From contig JABMMH010000085.1 in assembly GCA_013205645.1 (NCBI GenBank), positions 1-36,358 of the forward strand: a stretch of 36,358 nt of DNA, given 5' to 3'. Made by a program: the position numbers and the translations under genes. Each line of letters starts with the position of its first letter. The stretch's first letter is position 1. Positions 1 to 8,732 of this stretch are shown here, one piece after another. The DNA is from Polaromonas sp. GTDB taxonomy: Bacteria > Pseudomonadota > Gammaproteobacteria > Burkholderiales > Burkholderiaceae_C. The notes below the pieces were generated by a model that was given only the letters and a program-made list of their open reading frames with translations, was not told where the DNA came from and searched no databases.

Positions 1-2290
1 CCGTCGTCTTGCCGTACAGCGCTGTCAGATCAGCCGCCGCTACGCTCGCATCACCCACCGTGATGCTGTAAGCGTTGCCTGTCTCTGTCAAATTAGCCAG
101 CGTGGCCATGTCGTTGTTCACGATCGTTGCAGTGACTACACCGCTGGTGACAGCCGCAATATCGTTCGCCTGCCCCACCGCGACGGTACCGCTGAGCGCT
201 ACCGCTTCGTTGTTCAAGCCTGTGATTTCAACTGAGGCATACACGGCAGCGACGTCTGTGTAGCTACCGCGAACAGTGGTGACCGAGCTGGCATCGATCA
301 GACCGCTGGTGTTGTAGTCAATGACCAGTACGTTGGCGCTGTCGACCGTGGTATTAGTCAGCGTGACCGGAACATCCACCGGCAGGTTAAAACCACGTGA
401 GGTGATGGCTCTGGCTGTGTCGACATCTGAGCCGGTGATACGCGTGAGGTAAGTGCCGTCGGCAAGCGCCACGGTGTTGGCATCAATCGTATTCAAGTCA
501 CTGGCAGCGGCGGTTCCTGCATCTAGCGTGACCCCTACATTTCGGGCAGTGTCGATGGTGGCGGCGCTGATGGCGATGGCCACGTCATGGGCAGTCCCCA
601 CGAGCAGCGTCACGGCAGTGGCGACAACATTGACGGTCGTTTTCCCATCCAAGGTGTTCAGCGCACCGGCGTTGACCGTTGCATCAGTCACAGTGATGTA
701 GAAGGCGTTGCCACCCGATGAAGCATTGCCATTCACGGGCGTGTTGTCCGTCAGGTTGGCCAGCGTGACCATGTCGTGCTCGGCGATCGTGGCGGTGACA
801 ACGCCGGTGGTGGCAGCAGCCACCACGTTGGCTTGCACCACGGTCACTGAGGCATCCGTCACCGTGACCGTCTCGTTACCCAGACCCGTGATGCCGGCGG
901 AGCTATAGGCTGCAGTAACGTCAACGTAGCTGCCGGTGACGTCCGTGACACTGGCGGCATTGATGGCGACACTGGTTTTGGCATCCAACGCCAGCAAATC
1001 CGCAGCCGCCACCGAACCGGCATTGGACAGGGTGATGGCGTAGGCATTCACGTCGCTGTCTGTCAGCGCAGCCTTAATGTTGGCCAGCGTGTCTGTGGTC
1101 AGAGTGGCGGTGATGACACCGGTGTGCGGCAAGGCCAGGGTGTTGGCCTGGGTTGCAGTGACGGTTTCGTTCAGGGTGACGTTGAAGTCACCAACGTTGT
1201 TGTACCCGGCGATGGTCATCGCATTGGCCAGCGATGTCGAGCCGATGATGGTTATTTTTCCGATGGCGTCTTGCGACCCAGTGGCCAAGTGAGACATGTA
1301 AGCAATCACGTCGGTTGCCGTACCTGAAATGTCGGTTTGCAATAGGGAGGCCTGTAGCAGCGTCGCTTGACCGGTCACGTTGCTGTTTTGCGCGGCCAGC
1401 ACGGTCGCCGTCCCGGAGTCGATGCCAGTGATGGCGGCAAGCTGGACTACGCTGGTCAAGTCCACCAAAGGCGTACCCGGTGTTGACAGGGCTTTGGCCG
1501 TGATGATGGCGGCCAGCGAATTCATCGCGGTGGTGCCATTGGTGCCACCGCCGGCAGCGGTCATCGCGTTGGCGACTACTTGACCTGCTTTGTAGACCGC
1601 CAGATCCGTCGTGGGGTCCAAGGTCAAAATGTTTTTGCCAGTCAAACCAAAAGCACCTTGCACCAAGGCCAGCGCTTGCGCTTGGGTTTTGCCGCCGCCG
1701 TCAACCGACATCAAACGCTGGACCAAGGTGGTCAGTGGACTGATGATGGCGCCGTCAGGTGCTGTCAAGGTGTTGATGAAATGATGACCACTGAGGATGT
1801 CAGTACCGCCGACCGATTTCATGTCGCCTGTGCCGGTCAAGCCCGCAAAATGACCCTTTCCATCCGTGGTCACGACAGCCCCGGTTTGGCTCCCGTTGGT
1901 GCGCGTCACCGTAGCGCCACTGATAGCACCGTCAATCACATAACCGCTGCTCGTCGTTGGCTGCAACACGCCGCCGCCGCCACCGCCGCAAGCGGCCAAT
2001 GGCAATATCAGCAGCGTTGACAGGCCCATGCCCACGGGTCGTTTGTGTTTGGCTGTCCACTCACGCACAAAGGCCAAAAAGTCCGCCTGGCCCTGCGGTA
2101 ACTCAACGCGGGTAACGCCACTGCCTGACTGTTGGGCGAGTAATTCGAGAGCCTCCAGAGGCTGGTCCTGCGTGGCCACACGCACGTCAGCCAGCACAGC
2201 CGAACCCACCAAGGCTTGCTCCATGCCTGCGCTTTCAACAATTGAATTGACGGCTGAACGATTGACATTTTTAGGAGTACGTTTAGTCAT
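1..2290 (-). CDS. Giant repeat-rich adhesin, probable type I secretion substrate (5' part only; runs off the window at position 1)
   Basis: Manual reverse translation from ATG at 2290: MTKRTPKNVNRSAVNSIVESAGMEQALVGSAVLADVRVATQDQPLEALELLAQQSGSG...KRPVGMGLSTLLILPLAACGGGGGGVLQPTTSSGYVIDGAISGATV..., then Val/Thr/Ala-rich repeats (GVVTATI..NDM.TLANLT....AY.ITV.DA) open to the edge. Directly follows the T1SS genes on the same strand. Missing from the ORF track, probably because no stop lies in the window. Confidence 0.85.
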   Translation of the reverse strand, partial: MTKRTPKNVNRSAVNSIVESAGMEQALVGSAVLADVRVATQDQPLEALELLAQQSGSGVTRVELPQGQADFLAFVREWTAKHKRPVGMGLSTLLILPLAACGGGGGGVLQPTTSSGYVIDGAISGATVTRTNGSQTGAVVTTDGKGHFAGLTGTGDMKSVGGTDILSGHHFINTLTAPDGAIISPLTTLVQRLMSVDGGGKTQAQALALVQGAFGLTGKNILTLDPTTDLAVYKAGQVVANAMTAAGGGTNGTTAMNSLAAIITAKALSTPGTPLVDLTSVVQLAAITGIDSGTATVLAAQNSNVTGQATLLQASLLQTDISGTATDVIAYMSHLATGSQDAIGKITIIGSTSLANAMTIAGYNNVGDFNVTLNETVTATQANTLALPHTGVITATLTTDTLANIKAALTDSDVNAYAITLSNAGSVAAADLLALDAKTSVAINAASVTDVTGSYVDVTAAYSSAGITGLGNETVTVTDASVTVVQANVVAAATTGVVTATIAEHDMVTLANLTDNTPVNGNASSGGNAFYITVTDATVNAGALNTLDGKTTVNVVATAVTLLVGTAHDVAIAISAATIDTARNVGVTLDAGTAAASDLNTIDANTVALADGTYLTRITGSDVDTARAITSRGFNLPVDVPVTLTNTTVDSANVLVIDYNTSGLIDASSVTTVRGSYTDVAAVYASVEITGLNNEAVALSGTVAVGQANDIAAVTSGVVTATIVNNDMATLANLTETGNAYSITVGDASVAAADLTALYGKTT

Positions 2291-2354
2291 GGCGGTTACC
2301 TGTGGCGATTAAATTTAAAAAATCAATGAAGAGATAAAACGGTGCTGAACGCGA

Positions 2355-3689
2355 TCAGCGTTCACGGAAAGCTTTGTCCTGCAAGCGCAGAACGGGTGTG
2401 AAAAGGTATTGAAGAACGGAGCGTTTACCAACGACAACGTCGACCTCAGCGACCATGCCAGGCATGACGTCTAAGATTTTTCCGTTCTTGGCTTTGAGCA
2501 AACTGGTGGTGCGCACTTCGATCGGGAAGGAGCGTTTTCCACCGCTGGGGCCACCGTTTTGCGGCATCTCAATCGAGTCGGCGCTGATGGTGACGACCTC
2601 GCCGTCCATCGAGCCAAAGCGCGTCGCGTCATAGGCTGTGAGCTTGACTTTGGCGGTTTGTCCGGGGTGCAAAAAGGCGATGTCTTCAGGGCGCATCTGC
2701 GCTTCGACCATCAGGGTGTCGTCGGCGGGAACAATCTCAATCAACGTGGCCCCTGGCTGCGCCACCGAGCCCACCGTGGTGATGGCCACTTGCTTGACAA
2801 TGCCGCGCACCGGGGAGCGCAACTCGCCGCGGTTGACACGGTCTTCACGGGCGGGGAGAGCTTGCTCAACCTCGACCATTTTGGCAGTGACCAACGAGAG
2901 ATCTTTCAGTGCATCGCTGCGAAAACGTTCGCGCTGCGCATCTGCGCGGCCTTGGGCTTCTTGAATTCCGGCACGGTGCCGCACGCTGGCGAGTTCGGCG
3001 TTTTGGTACTGCCCCTCAAGGTCGACCACGCTGCGACGCAAGCGGATCAAGCTGGTTTCGGGCTCAATGCCTTTCTTCACCAGGGGTTCAACCAGGGCCA
3101 TCTCTTGACGCACCAAAACCAGTGAACGACCGGCATTGGCCATGACAGCCTGGGATTCGGCGAGCTCTGACTGCCGCTGGGCCAATTGCTGGCGCAGCAC
3201 TTGCAGATCGGCTTCGAACTCGATCTTGCGGGCCAGATAAAGCCGCTCTTGCACCAACACCACGGCGGGCGCTGCCTTGCGCAGCGCATCAGGCCATTGA
3301 GGCTCTTGTCCACGCGCAGCAGCCGTGAGTCGATAAATTTCGGCACTCAGGCTGTTTTGTTGTTGCTGCATCTGGTTGCGGTCACTGGTGGTGCGTGTGG
3401 TGTCGAGCTCCATCAAGATGTCGCCCTCTTCCACCAAGGCACCGCGACGCACATGGACCTTGGTGACAATACCGCCGTCATAGCTTTGCAACTGCTGCAC
3501 CTTGCCGCTCGGGATCACCTTGCCTTCACCGCGCACCACTTCATCGAGCTCCGTGAAGGTGGCCCAGAACATCATGAAGACAAAAAAGACAGCGATGACG
3601 ATGAACAGCATGCTCGACGTCGGGCGCCTGTTGCTGTTGGCCAGTTTGAAAAGCCGATTTTTGAAACCGGATGAAGTTGAATCAGACAT
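2355..3689 (-). CDS. HlyD/LapC-family type I secretion membrane fusion protein
   Basis: MSDSTSSGFKNRLFKLANSNRRPTSSMLFIVIAVFFVFMMFWATFTELDEVVRGEGKVIPSGKVQQLQSYDGGIVTKVHV...; HlyD signatures. The track ORF starts at 3806, but ATG 3689 overlaps the ABC gene stop (ATGTCTGA), which fits translational coupling. Confidence 0.92.
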   Translation of the reverse strand: MSDSTSSGFKNRLFKLANSNRRPTSSMLFIVIAVFFVFMMFWATFTELDEVVRGEGKVIPSGKVQQLQSYDGGIVTKVHVRRGALVEEGDILMELDTTRTTSDRNQMQQQQNSLSAEIYRLTAAARGQEPQWPDALRKAAPAVVLVQERLYLARKIEFEADLQVLRQQLAQRQSELAESQAVMANAGRSLVLVRQEMALVEPLVKKGIEPETSLIRLRRSVVDLEGQYQNAELASVRHRAGIQEAQGRADAQRERFRSDALKDLSLVTAKMVEVEQALPAREDRVNRGELRSPVRGIVKQVAITTVGSVAQPGATLIEIVPADDTLMVEAQMRPEDIAFLHPGQTAKVKLTAYDATRFGSMDGEVVTISADSIEMPQNGGPSGGKRSFPIEVRTTSLLKAKNGKILDVMPGMVAEVDVVVGKRSVLQYLFTPVLRLQDKAFRER

Positions 3690-5841
3690 AAGAGGGGGAT
3701 GCAGCAATGGCACCTGCATTGGCGCTGGCATGGGCCGCGCTCGGGGTGGACGGGGTTTGCATGACCATGGCTTTGGGGCCGTCGGCGACGACCTTGCCTT
3801 TGTCAAGAATGATCACGCGGTCAACCAGCTCCAAAAGGCTGGTGCGGTGCGTGATGATGATCAGGGTCTTGTCGGCGCAGTGGCTCTTGAGGGACTGCAA
3901 AACCTGTTTTTCGGTCTGCACATCCATCATGCTGGTGGGCTCGTCCATCACCAGGAGGGGCGGATTGCCGACCAGTGCGCGGGCAATGGTGATGGCTTGT
4001 TTTTGACCACCTGACAGGCCTTCGCCTTTCTCACCCAGCACCATGTCGTAGCCCAACGGGTGTTGGCTTGAGAACTCATGCACACCGGCGACTTTGGAGG
4101 CTTCCAAAATAGCGGCGTCGCTGGGGCGATAACCGCCAATGGCGATGTTCTGCCGCAGCGTGCCCGAGACCAGCCAGATGTCTTGCTGAACCACACCGAT
4201 GTTGGCGCGCAGGTCTGAGGGGTTGATCTGACGCAGGTCGGTGTCGTCGGCCAACACCAAACCCTCGTCTTGCTCATACAGGCCGAGCAGCAAGCGCGCC
4301 ACCGTGCTTTTGCCAGAACCAATGCGGCCGAGGATGGCGACTTTTTCACCGGGCTGGATGCGCAGCGAGATTTGGTTCAGCGCGTTTTGCTGCTGGTCCG
4401 GGTAACGGAAGCTGACGTCGCGCAACTCAAGAGCGCCACTCAAGTGCGGGCGACTGACGTAGTGACGACCGGCTGCGTGGTCTGTACCGGCGCGCATGAC
4501 GCTGTCAAGGGACTGGTACGAGGTCCGTGCCTGGTTCATGCGGGTGAGGATCTGCGTCAGCTGCGCCAACGGGGCCAGCGCTCTGCCACACAGCATGGTC
4601 GAGGCAATCAGCGCACCCATCGATATTTGCCCACCGACGATCAGGAAGACACCGTACACGACCATCAAAATTTGTGCGGCTTGCTGAATGAAGCCCGCGG
4701 CATTGACCACCAGATGCGAGACGCGGCGGCTGCGCATGCCGGTGCTTGACTGATCACGGATGCAGCTTTCCCAACGCTCGCGCAGCAGCGGACCGGCACC
4801 GGAAGTCTTGACGGTTTCAAGTCCACTGATGGCTTCCACCAACACGCCCTGCTTGCTTTGGCCTTGCTCGTAAGCCTCTTTGGTATAACGCTTCAGCAGC
4901 GGCTGCACCACCACGCCGAGCAAGATGATGGCCGGCACGGCGATCAACGGAACGATGCCGAGCGGGCCGGCCACCATGTAAATCACCACCAGGAAAAAGA
5001 TCGCAAAGGGCAGGTCGACCAGCGTCGCCAAGGTGGCCGAGGTGAAAAACTCGCGCAGGGTTTCGAATTCGCGCAGGGTGTTGGCAAAACCACCGGCAGA
5101 GCCTTTGCGGTTGACCAACTTCATGTCCAACATCTGGTCAAAAATGCGCTGCCCAATCAGCTGGTCGGCATGGTGGCCGGCGTCGTCAATGAAGACCGCT
5201 CGCAGGCTCTTGATGATGAAGTCCACCACCAGCGCCACCATCACGCCAAAAGTCAAGGCAATCAGCGAGTCAACCGCCTGGCTGGGCAAAATACGGTCGT
5301 AAACCACCATCGTGAAGATGGACGTGGTCAAGGCCAAAAAGTTTATCAACACGGCTGCTGTGGCGACCTGCGCATAAGACCACTTGCTTTGTTTGAGCGC
5401 GCTCCAAAACCAATGCCCTTGCGCTTCGGCGGCCGCCGCGCTGACAGGCCGCGTGTGGCTAACCAGTGAACGCACTTGGATCGCCATGCCGCTGTAGTCG
5501 GCTTGCAAATGCGCCAGCGTGAACTCGACGGAACGGTCGCCATAGCGAGCGTCCATGACGTCAAACAGATCGTCTGAAAGGCGCTGCATCAGCACCAGCG
5601 CGTGGCCGTCTTGCTGCATCAACACCAGGGGCAACTGATTGGATGTCACCGTTGCCAAGTCTTGCGGCGACAACGCACAACCCATCCCCAGCCGCTGCGC
5701 CACCTGCATGAACTGCTCGACCGTCATGCCTTGGTTGATACCCACGGCAAACGACCGCACGGTGGCTTCCGACACAGGCAGCTGAAAGTGCTGCGCCAAA
5801 TGGAGCAGACACTTTTCTAAAGAATCATGACCGGTCAACAT
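3682..5841 (-). CDS. Type I secretion ABC transporter, LapB-like, with N-terminal C39-like domain
   Basis: N-terminal C39-like region (MLTGHDSLEKCLLHLAQHFQLPVSEATV...), six-TM exporter domain, Walker A GRIGSGKST, signature LSGGQKQ, Walker B LLVMDEPTS, H-loop ITHRTS. Confidence 0.93.
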   Translation of the reverse strand: MLTGHDSLEKCLLHLAQHFQLPVSEATVRSFAVGINQGMTVEQFMQVAQRLGMGCALSPQDLATVTSNQLPLVLMQQDGHALVLMQRLSDDLFDVMDARYGDRSVEFTLAHLQADYSGMAIQVRSLVSHTRPVSAAAAEAQGHWFWSALKQSKWSYAQVATAAVLINFLALTTSIFTMVVYDRILPSQAVDSLIALTFGVMVALVVDFIIKSLRAVFIDDAGHHADQLIGQRIFDQMLDMKLVNRKGSAGGFANTLREFETLREFFTSATLATLVDLPFAIFFLVVIYMVAGPLGIVPLIAVPAIILLGVVVQPLLKRYTKEAYEQGQSKQGVLVEAISGLETVKTSGAGPLLRERWESCIRDQSSTGMRSRRVSHLVVNAAGFIQQAAQILMVVYGVFLIVGGQISMGALIASTMLCGRALAPLAQLTQILTRMNQARTSYQSLDSVMRAGTDHAAGRHYVSRPHLSGALELRDVSFRYPDQQQNALNQISLRIQPGEKVAILGRIGSGKSTVARLLLGLYEQDEGLVLADDTDLRQINPSDLRANIGVVQQDIWLVSGTLRQNIAIGGYRPSDAAILEASKVAGVHEFSSQHPLGYDMVLGEKGEGLSGGQKQAITIARALVGNPPLLVMDEPTSMMDVQTEKQVLQSLKSHCADKTLIIITHRTSLLELVDRVIILDKGKVVADGPKAMVMQTPSTPSAAHASANAGAIAASPSYV

Positions 5842-5856
5842 GTGTACTCGCGCTCT

Positions 5857-7356
5857 TTAATCATTGAATTCGAAGTAGCCGAGTAATTCGCCCAGCCCCT
5901 GGGCTACTGTGAAGTGGGATTGGTCTAACTCGACGCGGGCATCGATCAAACTGTTGGCGGAAGCGACGAGTTCGCGCTGGGCATCGAGCAGGTCAATCAG
6001 CGGCCGACGGCCAATGGCAAATTGCTCAACGTAGGTGCTCATGGCCGCTTCACCGGCTTGCAGAAACATCTCGAGGGCTTTGATGCTTTGACGCTGACTG
6101 GCTGACTTTGAAAACAGGGTGCGCAGGTTGCGGTCGCTCACACCCAGCGCCGCATCGAGGTCGAGCTCGGCTTGGCTTAAACGCTGGGCCACTTGATTGA
6201 CACGGGCGTTGATGACGCCACCATCGAACACGGGGTACGTCAGCTGCATACCGACGGCCACATCGTGATCTCTGAGTCCCAAATTGTTCAACTGGTACTG
6301 CCGGGTGTTCAACTGAAATGCGAGCTTGGGACCGCGGGTGGATTTCTCGGCCGCCAGGTCTTCACGGGTGGCGCTGACCACTTGCCGCAAGCGTTGGAGC
6401 TCAAGGTTTTGCTCGGCAAACTGTGCCAACCATTTTTGTGAGTCAGCCCACTGATCGGCCCTGAGCGGCAGCGGTACAAGCGGGACGGGCTGAGTGCCGT
6501 AGAACTCGCGCCAAGCAGCCTCTGCGCGCCCCAACTCGCCGCGCAGATCAGACAGCGCTACCTGCACTTGGGCATACCGACCCTGTGCACGCAGCATGTC
6601 GGCACGCGAGCTGACCTGACCAGTGACCAACTGGTTGATCATGTCCAGCAGCGTCTGATGGCGCTGTAGGTTGAGCTCAGCCAAGCGAACCTTGTGGGCC
6701 AATGCAGTCACCTCTGCGTAAGCCCTGACGGCGCGCAAGATCAAACCTTCGGCTGAAATTTGCGACGCAGTGAGGTCTGCTTTGGCGCGCATCTGCCCCG
6801 CGTCAATGCGCCGGAACTGAGCGCCGCCGTCATAGATAAGTTGATTCACACCCAGGTAAGCGTTGCTGTTCAGGCTCGACACCGACTGCACCCCGGCGCG
6901 CGGTCTGATGGGTGACTCACCCGCCAAGCCAGCGCTTATCTGAGGCCAGAGCGCACCTTGTAATTCAGCAATCGCGAACTTGGAACGCTCACCCTGTGCT
7001 TGCGCAGAACGGTAAGTAGGATGACGAACAACGGCCTCTCGAACCAGCGTTTTGAAACTAGACTCAACAGCTTGCTGCGGCCCAGCCGCCACGGTCTCAT
7101 TGACACGATAAGACCGAACCACAGCGGAAAAGTCTGTCGATTGGAAAAGGGCTGTTAGCGGTTGTAACTGCGTTGCGGCAGGCGGTATCGAAGCAACCTG
7201 AGCCATCACCGAGCTTGGTAAAAACGATAATAACGATATCGAAAAAACCGTAAGCCATTGACTCAAAATTCGAAAATCGATCAAGCACAAGCGCATCAAA
7301 GAAAATTCCTTGTCAAATTTAACCTTATTGATCAGTTCGTTCATCCGAAATAGCAC
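5857..7356 (-). CDS. TolC/LapE-family outer membrane efflux protein of the T1SS
   Basis: Secretory N-terminus, TolC-type repeats (AYLGVNQLIYDGGAQFRRIDAG; QLTYPVFDGGVINARVNQVAQRLSQAELDLD), C-terminal DLLDAQRELVASANSLIDARVELDQSHFTVAQGLG. True start may be an internal Met (e.g. MRLCLIDF). Confidence 0.9.
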   Translation of the reverse strand: MLFRMNELINKVKFDKEFSLMRLCLIDFRILSQWLTVFSISLLSFLPSSVMAQVASIPPAATQLQPLTALFQSTDFSAVVRSYRVNETVAAGPQQAVESSFKTLVREAVVRHPTYRSAQAQGERSKFAIAELQGALWPQISAGLAGESPIRPRAGVQSVSSLNSNAYLGVNQLIYDGGAQFRRIDAGQMRAKADLTASQISAEGLILRAVRAYAEVTALAHKVRLAELNLQRHQTLLDMINQLVTGQVSSRADMLRAQGRYAQVQVALSDLRGELGRAEAAWREFYGTQPVPLVPLPLRADQWADSQKWLAQFAEQNLELQRLRQVVSATREDLAAEKSTRGPKLAFQLNTRQYQLNNLGLRDHDVAVGMQLTYPVFDGGVINARVNQVAQRLSQAELDLDAALGVSDRNLRTLFSKSASQRQSIKALEMFLQAGEAAMSTYVEQFAIGRRPLIDLLDAQRELVASANSLIDARVELDQSHFTVAQGLGELLGYFEFND

Positions 7357-7524
7357 TCCAAATCGACATTTTTAATTTATTGTAGCTTTTAGATTTTTTG
7401 TTAGAGAAAATTAATTTTTATCTTTTTATGCGAAAAGTAAAATTTTGCAATTTATTTGCCGAATGTTGTTAGGTTGCTATTTTTACAATGTGAAAATTGC
7501 TAGCCAAACGCGTCTACACTTTCC

Positions 7525-7543
7525 CTTTAGTCAATTACTAAAG
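7525..7543. promoter_or_regulatory. Inverted repeat CTTTAGT-N5-ACTAAAG, operator-like, in the AT-rich region between tolC and xth
   Basis: Perfect 7-bp arms read directly; lies beside a TTGACA-like hexamer on the minus strand (tgtcaa, 7545-7550) upstream of the T1SS operon. Confidence 0.3.
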
Positions 7544-7553
7544 TTGTCAAAAA

Positions 7554-8333
7554 ATTAGAATTGCCACTTGGAATGTGAATTCACTGTTGGTTCGTCTGCC
7601 GCAGGTGCTGGACTGGCTGGCCGCCAATCCGGTGGAAGCGCTGTGCCTTCAAGAGCTGAAACTGCCAGACGAAAAGTTTCCGCTGCAGGCCCTGCAAGAG
7701 GCCGGCTACAGCCATTGCGCTGTGTTTGGCCAGAAAACCTACAACGGCGTGGCGATCTTGAGTCGCCTGCCTTTGCGCGATGTCAGCAAGAACATCGACG
7801 GCTTTGCCGATGAGCAGTCCCGTGTCATTGCCGCCACACTTGACAGCCCAGACGGTGCGCTGCGGCTAGTGAACGGTTACTTTGTGAATGGTCAAGAACC
7901 GGGCAGTGAGAAGTTTGAATACAAGATGCAGTGGCTGACGGGACTGCGCCACTGGCTAGAAGTAGAGCTCACAAAAACACCAAAATTGGTGTTGGTTGGC
8001 GATTTCAACATCACTTTTGACGATCGCGACACGCACGACCCAGAAGGCCTGCGCGAAACCATTCACCACACGACCGCAGAGCGCGAGCACTTTCAAGGCC
8101 TGCTGGACTTGGGTTTGACCGACGCTTTTCGCCTGTTTGAGCAAGCCGAGAAAAGCTACTCGTGGTGGGACTACCGTGAGTTTGCTTTTCGCCGCAACCG
8201 CGGGTTGCGGATTGACCACATCTTGGTCAGTGAGCCGCTGAAAGCGCAAGTCAGCAGCTGAGTGATCGACAAACTACCGCGCAAGAACGAGCGGCCGAGT
8301 GACCACGTGCCGGTGGTGGTCGAGTTCGGGTAG
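7554..8333 (+). pseudogene. xth: Exodeoxyribonuclease III (xth) pseudogene
   Basis: Frame reads (ATT)RIATWNVNSLLVRLPQVLDWLAANPVEALCLQELKLPDEKFP...LVLVGDFNITFDDRDTHDP...RNRGLRIDHILVSEPLKAQVSS-TGA(8259-8261)-VIDKLPRKNERPSDHVPVVVEFG-TAG. An ATT occupies the expected start codon and an in-frame TGA precedes the catalytic SDHxP segment. Confidence 0.8.
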
Positions 8334-8511
8334 CACTCGACGCCTTGCCAGCCCATAAGGCGCTGGTCAAGAAGCCGGTTCATGTGCAGTGGTTACAGGG
8401 TTACTTTGCATTGCAAATCGCTTTGCGCAGTCAGCCTCAAAACCTGTTGAGGGAACAGACCGTAGGCTTTAACCAAGTCTGAGCCGACGGCGGAAACGTC
8501 TCCTCCTGCCA

Positions 8512-8536
8512 AGAGCCGCTTCACGCGGCTCTTTTT
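8512..8536 (+). terminator. Rho-independent terminator-like hairpin
   Basis: AGAGCCGC-TTCAC-GCGGCTCT followed by TTTTT. Confidence 0.7.
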
Positions 8537-8540
8537 GTTT

Positions 8541-8590
8541 CAGCGCAAAGCAATTTCCACTTCACGTCCGCGTTGGACTGCTTTGCGCTG
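8541..8590. repeat. Inverted repeat with perfect 12-bp arms CAGCGCAAAGCA / TGCTTTGCGCTG
   Basis: Arms 8541-8552 and 8579-8590 read directly; spacer of 26 nt. Confidence 0.7.
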
Positions 8591-8732
8591 CTCCCGTCGT
8601 GTTTGACTGGTCGGCCTAGAGCTGCAGGTGTAGCCGTTTCCCAATCGCTAGCATGGCCTCACTCATCTCTTTGATGCGAGCCACTTGTTCGCGCAGGCTG
8701 TCTGTGACCATCTGCGGCAACTGCCCGGCGAG

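Noticed and set aside
3690-3806. N-terminal extension of the HlyD ORF (MTKARSSPTAPKPWS...)
   Set aside because: It overlaps the ABC transporter C-terminus out of frame; ATG 3689 fits the family N-terminus and the coupled stop/start.
7568-7813. + ORF MECEFTVGSSAAGAG...
   Set aside because: Out-of-frame reading of the xth pseudogene.
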